Shown here: piece after piece, positions 34,696-39,236 of the stretch
Layout: every line of letters starts with the position of its first letter
Position numbering within the stretch: position 1 is the first letter of the stretch
NCBI GenBank assembly: GCA_017399165.1
Contig: JAFQEF010000004.1
Coordinates: 1 to 39,236 of the forward strand
Direction of reading: 5' to 3'
Source of the DNA: Akkermansia sp.
GTDB taxonomy: Bacteria > Verrucomicrobiota > Verrucomicrobiia > Verrucomicrobiales > Akkermansiaceae
Length of the DNA: 39,236 bases
The notes under the pieces: generated by a model
Databases searched by the model: none
Told to the model about the DNA's origin: nothing
What the model saw: only the letters and a program-made list of their open reading frames with translations
Program-made: the position numbers and the translations under genes

Positions 34696-35526
34696 TTATT
34701 GTTTCTCTTGGTATTGAGATATGATTTTTTTTGAGTATAAATAATCGAGCCGAGCATGCAGCAGAGTGAACGGCGATGCGTTGCCTTGCTTTACCAGCTG
34801 CTCGTACCGTTGAATCATTCTCGTGGCATTTTTGCCGGCAATATCGCGTAATTTACTGTTTTTTTCTGTAACACTTGTGGGTGTTGCAAGATTCTCTTCC
34901 ATCGCTATGGCAAATTTAAACAAGGCATGCTCTTCTTGAATTTCGCATACTTTATCGTAGGGTAAGAATCCTTCCTGATAACGAGCGTGTGCCAGTTGCT
35001 CCGCGTCTGCAAAGTTTTGCTCCATTTGCTGAATCAGGAGGGCGCGTTCCTCCTTTGCGGTCTCCGGCAAATGCAATTTGTTTTCAAGAATAAAACGCTG
35101 CATGGCGTAGTTATCCAAAGCATCTGCACAGCCGTTTTGGGTTTGTTGCTCTATCATGCGGAGCGCTTCGGCGTGCAACTGTTCAATCGTTTCGCTGTTA
35201 AAGGTTTCGCTGTATTGCTGAAACATTATCTTAGCCCAGTATACTTTGATATAGGAGCAGAGCCCTTCCTTGTAACGAGCTTCCGTTAAGCGGTAAATTT
35301 TCTCTCTCAATTCTATCATGCGTGCTATCTCTTCCTCTGATACAGCTATATCCAACCCCGCCTTCGCTTGAATGAGACCCGCCTCTGCTTGCATCATCTC
35401 AAGCGCATCTGCCATACCGGCTTGATACTGTTTTTGCAGGTCAGCCAAATGCTTTTCGGCTACCTCTATACCACTGCATACGCATGCTGTGCTGCATGTC
35501 AAAATCAGGAGAAGCTTCTTAAACAT
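34696..35526 (-). CDS. Secreted TolC-repeat-like helical protein, first gene of the serpin operon
   Basis: The protein has 276 residues and an N-terminal signal sequence (MFKKLLLILTCSTACVCSG; a lipobox is possible but atypical). Five helical units of about 45-60 residues share a Tyr-x-x-Gly turn followed by a long helix: YQAGMADALEMMQAEAGLI near 34, YKEGLCSYIKVYWAKIMF near 85, TQNGCADALDNYAMQRFI near 129, YQEGFLPYDKVCEIQEEH near 183 and VKQGNASPFTLLHARLDYL near 245. This is the repeat seen in TolC-like outer membrane efflux proteins, but no beta-barrel strands are present. The promoter -10 box ends 6 nt before the ATG. Function unknown. Confidence 0.65.
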   Translation of the reverse strand: MFKKLLLILTCSTACVCSGIEVAEKHLADLQKQYQAGMADALEMMQAEAGLIQAKAGLDIAVSEEEIARMIELREKIYRLTEARYKEGLCSYIKVYWAKIMFQQYSETFNSETIEQLHAEALRMIEQQTQNGCADALDNYAMQRFILENKLHLPETAKEERALLIQQMEQNFADAEQLAHARYQEGFLPYDKVCEIQEEHALFKFAIAMEENLATPTSVTEKNSKLRDIAGKNATRMIQRYEQLVKQGNASPFTLLHARLDYLYSKKIISQYQEKQ

Positions 35527-35532
35527 GCAGCC

Positions 35533-35560
35533 ATTCTAGCATTTATGTACTAAATAGCAA
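35533..35560 (-). promoter_or_regulatory. Promoter of the serpin operon
   Basis: Minus-strand TTGCTA (35555-35560), a 16-nt spacer and TAGAAT (35533-35538). The -10 box ends 6 nt before ATG 35526, so the predicted start of transcription coincides with the start codon. Confidence 0.6.
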
Positions 35561-35600
35561 GTTTAAAGTTAAAAAAACATAAATATTGATAAGCAGTAAA

Positions 35601-35626
35601 GAATCACTCCTTTTCAGGAGTGATTC
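35601..35626 (-). terminator. Terminator of the alpha-amylase gene
   Basis: GAATCACTCCT and AGGAGTGATTC form an 11-bp stem with a 4-nt loop, 21 nt past the amylase stop. On the minus strand a short T-rich tract (TTTACT) follows. Confidence 0.75.
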
Positions 35627-35647
35627 ATGTGTAGGGCAAGGCAAGTA

Positions 35648-37093
35648 TTACTCCTTGGGAATCCACACTGCAATCTTGCCGGCCGGAACACGGAAAATGC
35701 CGTTGCCCTCAGCATCTATGGTAACGGTATCGGGGCAGGTGCCTAAGGCCTCCATCCATTGCTGCCCTGCGTGTTGAGTACCCACGTGCATTTGTTTTTC
35801 TGCATCTGCCGCGTTGGATATCAGCAGGGCAAGCCCCGTGTGCGGTTTATCCGTTGCGCCTCTGCGCACAATACCCACACAGTTGGGGTGGTCAAAGTAA
35901 TCATCCTGAGCTCCGTGAGCATAAGTGTGGCGTATTGTCAGCAGTATGTCAATGGTGGTGTGGTGGGGGGATTCCTCACCCTTCATGCCATAATAGTCTC
36001 CATAAAATATGCAGGGATACCCATCCTTCATTAACAAAATTAAGGCATAAGCAGCGGGTTTAAACCAATCTGCAACAGTAGATTCCAGAGATTGCCCGGG
36101 TTGGGAGTCGTGATTATCTACCAGTGTTACTGCCAGAGCAGGGTGCTCCTTGACCAATGAGCCGTCCAATAATTGCCGCAGGTCATAGTTTTCTCCTTCC
36201 TCAGAGGCTGTTGCAAAGTTGTAGTGCAGGGATACATCAAACAGATCCATAGCGTATTGCTCGGCTGCCAAGTATGCATCCAAATCTTCCGGGCAGTCTT
36301 TCCAATATTCACCAACAATGTAGAAGTCTTCCCCGCGCTCTGCTCTCACGGCAGAGATAAACTCGCGGATAAACTCCGTGTTAATGTGTTTCACCGCATC
36401 CAGCCTGAAACCGTCTAAATTTAATTCATTGGCTACCCATACACCCCACTTTTTCATTTCTTCCACCACCTCGGGGTGGTGATAGTCTATGTTGGCAAAC
36501 ATGAGGTAGTCATAATTACCGTTTTCGCCATCCACATTCCGGCTCCATTCTTTGCCCTCTCCCTGAATTTGATAAATGGCCGTGTTGTCTCTCTTAGCAT
36601 CGTAATCCGTTCCGCTAAAGTGATACCAATGCCATGTAAAGCCCGAGTATTTGCCTTTGCGCCCCGGGAAATTAAAGGCGGTCCACCCCTCTATTTCATA
36701 AGTGTCGCTTATCTCTTTATCCCGATTCTCTTCATCTACCTCTTTAACCCGGAACTTTTCTTTGCCGTCTGCCGCAGCCTTATGATTCATGACAACATCC
36801 AAATATACGGCTACGTTGTTGTCATGCAGGGCTGTAATGGCTTGCTGAAGCTCCTCTTTTGTGCCGTATTTGGTGCGTACCGTGCCTTTTTGGTCGAACT
36901 CGCCAAGGTCATACAAATCATAGCAGCCATAGCCTACGTCGTCCTGCGCGGCTCCCTTATAGGCGGGCGGTATCCACACCGCTGTAATGCCTATCTTGGC
37001 CAAATGCTCGGCATCATCTTTCAATTGTATCCAAAATTTACCCGTATTGGGCAAATACCATTCAAAGTATTGCATCATTACGCCGTTTTTCAT
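35648..37093 (-). CDS. Cytoplasmic alpha-amylase, GH13 (subfamily 5-like)
   Basis: The 481-residue enzyme has no signal peptide, so it acts on internal alpha-glucans or imported maltodextrins. It starts NGVMMQYFEWYLPNTGKFW, the opening of GH13_5 enzymes such as bacterial liquefying and cytoplasmic AmyA amylases. Conserved regions: DVVMNH (about 99-104), GFRLDAVKHI with nucleophile Asp232, VGEYW with acid/base Glu262, and LVDNHDSQ with Asp329. It ends in a beta-sheet C domain. Its consensus promoter places the -10 box 8 nt before the ATG, and its terminator lies just downstream. No other glycogen gene is in the window. Confidence 0.93.
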   Translation of the reverse strand: MKNGVMMQYFEWYLPNTGKFWIQLKDDAEHLAKIGITAVWIPPAYKGAAQDDVGYGCYDLYDLGEFDQKGTVRTKYGTKEELQQAITALHDNNVAVYLDVVMNHKAAADGKEKFRVKEVDEENRDKEISDTYEIEGWTAFNFPGRKGKYSGFTWHWYHFSGTDYDAKRDNTAIYQIQGEGKEWSRNVDGENGNYDYLMFANIDYHHPEVVEEMKKWGVWVANELNLDGFRLDAVKHINTEFIREFISAVRAERGEDFYIVGEYWKDCPEDLDAYLAAEQYAMDLFDVSLHYNFATASEEGENYDLRQLLDGSLVKEHPALAVTLVDNHDSQPGQSLESTVADWFKPAAYALILLMKDGYPCIFYGDYYGMKGEESPHHTTIDILLTIRHTYAHGAQDDYFDHPNCVGIVRRGATDKPHTGLALLISNAADAEKQMHVGTQHAGQQWMEALGTCPDTVTIDAEGNGIFRVPAGKIAVWIPKE

Positions 37094-37101
37094 GAAAACG
37101 G

Positions 37102-37130
37102 AGCTTACGCGGTTAGTCGCAACGTGTCAA
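37102..37130 (-). promoter_or_regulatory. Promoter of the alpha-amylase gene
   Basis: Minus-strand TTGACA (37125-37130, consensus), a 17-nt spacer and TAAGCT (37102-37107). The -10 box ends 8 nt before ATG 37093. Confidence 0.65.
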
Positions 37131-37232
37131 TTCTAACTCTCCGACTGTTCGGTTTATCCCCGTTCTACCCCCACCATTAACGTACGGAAACCTTATTTGA
37201 AACGTGAATGCGCAAAAAAACGAAGATTAGTC

Positions 37233-37262
37233 TTGCCTAACACCAACATTTAGAGTTACAAT
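37233..37262 (+). promoter_or_regulatory. Probable promoter of the NifU-like/GGGtGRT pair
   Basis: TTGCCT (37233-37238), an 18-nt spacer and TACAAT (37257-37262). The leader would be about 70 nt, longer than for most genes here, ending in an A-rich stretch without a Shine-Dalgarno sequence. Confidence 0.55.
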
Positions 37263-37340
37263 GCACATTGATAAAGGAAGCTGCCGCATTAAGGCGTGGT
37301 GGCAATCTTTCGTTTTTTCTCTAAAAACAATAACGAAACT

Positions 37341-38033
37341 ATGCAGTACACACACGAAGTAGAACACATGTGTTGCGTCAAGAAGGGCTGCAATCACGGC
37401 CCGGCTCCCATCCCTCAGGAGGGTGCATGGACCGCAGTCACGAAGACCGAGGAAATTTCCGGCCTGACCCACGGTGTGGGTTGGTGCGCTCCCCAGCAGG
37501 GTGCCTGCAAATTGACGCTTAACGTCAAGAAGGGCGTCATTCAGGAGGCTCTCGTGGAGACCATCGGTTGCTCCGGTATGACTCACTCTGCCGCCATGGC
37601 CAGTGAGATTCTGCCCGGCAAGACCATTCAAGAGGCTCTCAACACGGACCTTGTATGCGATGCCATCAACACCGCCATGCGCGAACTCTTCCTGCAAATC
37701 GTCTATGGTCGCACCCAGAGCGCATACTCTGAGGGTGGTCTGCCCATTGGTGCAGGTTTGGAGGACTTGGGTAAAGGTCTGCGCTCTCAGACCGGCACAC
37801 TCTACGGCACGCTGGCCAAGGGCCCGCGCTACCTGGAGCTGGCAGAGGGCTACATCACCAAGCTCGCATTGGACGAGAACGGTGAGATTACCGGTTACCA
37901 GTACGTCAAGATGGGCCCGATGATGGAGGACATCAAGAAGGGCATGGACGCCAACGAGGCTGTTAAGAAGCACACCGGCTCCTATGGCCGCTTTGCTGAT
38001 GCCGCCAAGTACATTGACCCCCGCCACGAGTAA
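37341..38033 (+). CDS. NifU-like iron-sulfur assembly scaffold protein (GGGtGRT partner)
   Basis: The protein has 230 residues from ATG 37341; upstream in-frame codons belong to the leader. Features of the NifU/IscU-type fold are TLNVKKGVIQEALVETIGCSGMTHSAAMASEILPGK with a conserved cysteine near residue 78, and further cysteines in EHMCCVKKGC and GWCAPQQGAC. The family occurs beside GGGtGRT proteins in many anaerobes and is annotated as an iron-sulfur cluster scaffold. Its C-terminal half is longer than in IscU. It probably works with the next gene, 26 nt downstream, on a shared transcript. The client is unknown. Confidence 0.8.
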   Translation: MQYTHEVEHMCCVKKGCNHGPAPIPQEGAWTAVTKTEEISGLTHGVGWCAPQQGACKLTLNVKKGVIQEALVETIGCSGMTHSAAMASEILPGKTIQEALNTDLVCDAINTAMRELFLQIVYGRTQSAYSEGGLPIGAGLEDLGKGLRSQTGTLYGTLAKGPRYLELAEGYITKLALDENGEITGYQYVKMGPMMEDIKKGMDANEAVKKHTGSYGRFADAAKYIDPRHE

Positions 38034-38059
38034 AGAACCCTTAACATACAGACAATATT

Positions 38060-39061
38060 ATGCCTCTTTTTGAATCCTACTCCCGTCGCATCGACCAGAT
38101 TCTTCCGGTTCTTGCCCAGTACGGTATCAACTCCTGTGAGGAAGCCGAGCAGGTTTGCCTTGCCAAGGGTATCGACGTGCGCGAAATCGTGCGCGGTATT
38201 CAGAACATTGCTTTCGAGAACGCCGGTTGGGCCTACACCGTAGGCGCCGCCATCGCCATCAAGAAGGGCTGCACCAAGGCTGCCGATGCCGCTGAGGCTA
38301 TTGGTGAGGGCCTGCAGGCTTTCTGCATTCCCGGCTCCGTGGCAGATGACCGCAAGGTAGGCCAGGGCCACGGTAACCTTGCCGCCATGTTGCTGCGCGA
38401 GGAGACCGAGTGCTTCTGCTTCTTGGCCGGTCACGAGTCTTTCGCCGCTGCTGAGGGTGCCATCGGTATCGCCCGCTCCGCCAACAAGGTGCGCCAGAAG
38501 CCGCTGCGCGTTATCCTCAACGGCCTTGGTAAGGACGCCGCCTACATCATCTCCCGTATCAACGGTTTCACCTATTGCCAAACCAAGTTTGACTATGCTA
38601 CCGGTAAGGTAGAGGTTGTCAAGCGCACCGCTTTCTCCGACGGCGAGCGTGCTAAGGTAAACTGCTACGGCGCAGACGACGTGCGTGAGGGTGTTGCCAT
38701 CATGTGGCTGGAGGGTGTGGACGTTTCCATCACCGGTAACTCCACCAACCCCACCCGCTTCCAGCACCCCGTTGCCGGTACCTACAAGAAGGAGTGCGTG
38801 CTTGCCGGTAAGAAGTACTTCTCCGTTGCCTCCGGTGGTGGCACGGGCCGTACCCTGCACCCGGACAACATGGCTGCAGGCCCTGCCTCTTACGGCATGA
38901 CCGACACCTTGGGCCGCATGCACAGCGATGCTCAGTTCGCCGGCTCCTCCTCCGTACCTGCTCACGTAGAAATGATGGGCCTCATCGGCATGGGTAACAA
39001 CCCCATGGTGGGTGCCACCGTTTCCGTGGCTGTTGCCATTGAGGAAGCTATGAAGAAGTAA
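38060..39061 (+). CDS. GGGtGRT family protein
   Basis: The protein has 333 residues. The name-giving motif is seen in VASGGGTGRTLHPDNMAAGP near residues 257-276. Other conserved segments are HGNLAAMLLREETECFCFLAGHESFAAAEG and VRQKPLRVILNGLGKDAAYIISRI. No signal peptide is present, so it is cytoplasmic. The family is conserved in anaerobes next to a NifU-like scaffold, as here, but its reaction is not established to my knowledge. Several cysteines (CFC, NSCEEAEQVC) could bind metal. The sequence is strongly codon-biased, suggesting high expression. A stem-loop at 39099-39121, part of an intron end, may double as terminator. Confidence 0.88.
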   Translation: MPLFESYSRRIDQILPVLAQYGINSCEEAEQVCLAKGIDVREIVRGIQNIAFENAGWAYTVGAAIAIKKGCTKAADAAEAIGEGLQAFCIPGSVADDRKVGQGHGNLAAMLLREETECFCFLAGHESFAAAEGAIGIARSANKVRQKPLRVILNGLGKDAAYIISRINGFTYCQTKFDYATGKVEVVKRTAFSDGERAKVNCYGADDVREGVAIMWLEGVDVSITGNSTNPTRFQHPVAGTYKKECVLAGKKYFSVASGGGTGRTLHPDNMAAGPASYGMTDTLGRMHSDAQFAGSSSVPAHVEMMGLIGMGNNPMVGATVSVAVAIEEAMKK

Positions 39062-39096
39062 TCCCCGCCGAGGTTTTACATATTCATACAGCAAAA

Positions 39097-39159
39097 TCGT
39101 GTAGGGGGCTTTCGCCCCCTCACACACCACCGTACGTGCCATTTATGGCATACGGCGGT
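39097..39159 (-). mobile_element. Group IIC intron 3' end: domains V and VI
   Basis: On the minus strand the 34-nt stretch 39159-39126 folds as group II intron domain V: lower helix ACCGCCGTAT/GTACGGTGGT, AC bulge, upper helix GCCA/TGGC with loop TAAA. The catalytic triad is CGC, the mark of class C, instead of AGC. Domain VI follows as a GTGTGAGGGGGC/GCCCCCTACAC hairpin, and the intron should end at ACGAT near 39096. The rest of the element lies beyond the window. Confidence 0.8.
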
Positions 39160-39165
39160 TTCCAA

Positions 39166-39236
39166 TCAGCGTTTGAGGAGTTGGTAAAACGAGATATATC
39201 CCTCTGCTCGCAGCCATGCGTTATCCATGCAGATAT
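39166..39236 (-). CDS. Group II intron reverse transcriptase/maturase, C-terminal end
   Basis: The frame enters from the right edge and stops at TGA 39166-39168. Only about 22 residues are visible (MDNAWLRAEGYISFYQLLKR at the end). The W.R..GY.SFY pattern is the usual last segment of IIC-type intron-encoded proteins, and the stop lies 6 nt before domain V, as expected. The polymerase domains are outside the window. Confidence 0.65.
   Translation of the reverse strand, partial: ICMDNAWLRAEGYISFYQLLKR

Noticed and set aside
37982..39142. 386-codon frame opposite GGGtGRT
   Set aside because: It is antisense to a conserved gene, and its start would lie inside the intron end.

Overview
The window looks like chromosome of a gut-associated Verrucomicrobiota bacterium, possibly near Akkermansia. 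This is an inference from gene content and style: secreted serpins, a cytoplasmic GH13 amylase, a GGGtGRT/NifU-like pair, large secreted helical proteins and many genes without a Shine-Dalgarno sequence. No rRNA or marker tree is available to confirm it. Most of the window is moderately GC-rich; bases 1 to about 1235 are clearly AT-rich and look like the end of an acquired island.

Layout. 1-1530: AT-rich unknown secreted and membrane genes, one perhaps frameshifted, then an unknown 103-residue gene. 1681-4695: an L,D-transpeptidase divergent from ilvA-maf. 4692-9019: a minus-strand operon of a membrane transglutaminase-like protein, a secreted thioredoxin-like protein and an FHA protein. 9165-11426: an M50 protease and prolyl-tRNA synthetase. 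11515-12465: a secreted double-domain nuclease, divergent from a three-gene operon (ABCG-type transporter, small anchored protein, 646-residue secreted helical protein). 16811-18920: a lipoprotein serpin, a signal-peptide-like remnant and glutamyl-Q tRNA(Asp) synthetase. 18925-21629: a secreted SGNH hydrolase divergent from a periplasmic thioredoxin. 21953-25947: dnaK-groS-groL on the minus strand. 26214-29192: a solitary phage-tail-type gene and a divergent AP2-like gene. 29332-35526: a six-gene minus-strand operon of a TolC-repeat-like secreted protein, a lipoprotein and four tandem serpins. 35648-39061: GH13 alpha-amylase divergent from a NifU-like/GGGtGRT pair. 39097-39236: the 3' end of a group IIC intron, including the C-terminus of its reverse transcriptase.

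The most striking points are the tandem array of four secreted serpins with divergent reactive loops (a fifth lies elsewhere in the window); a perfect sigma-54 consensus upstream of dnaK with palindromic repeats 110-155 bp further upstream; a lone phage tail gene in a housekeeping neighbourhood; and nine genes whose -10 box ends only 6-14 nt before the start codon, implying leaderless or nearly leaderless mRNAs. Functions in the serpin operon probably concern defence of the envelope against host or competitor proteases, but that is inference.
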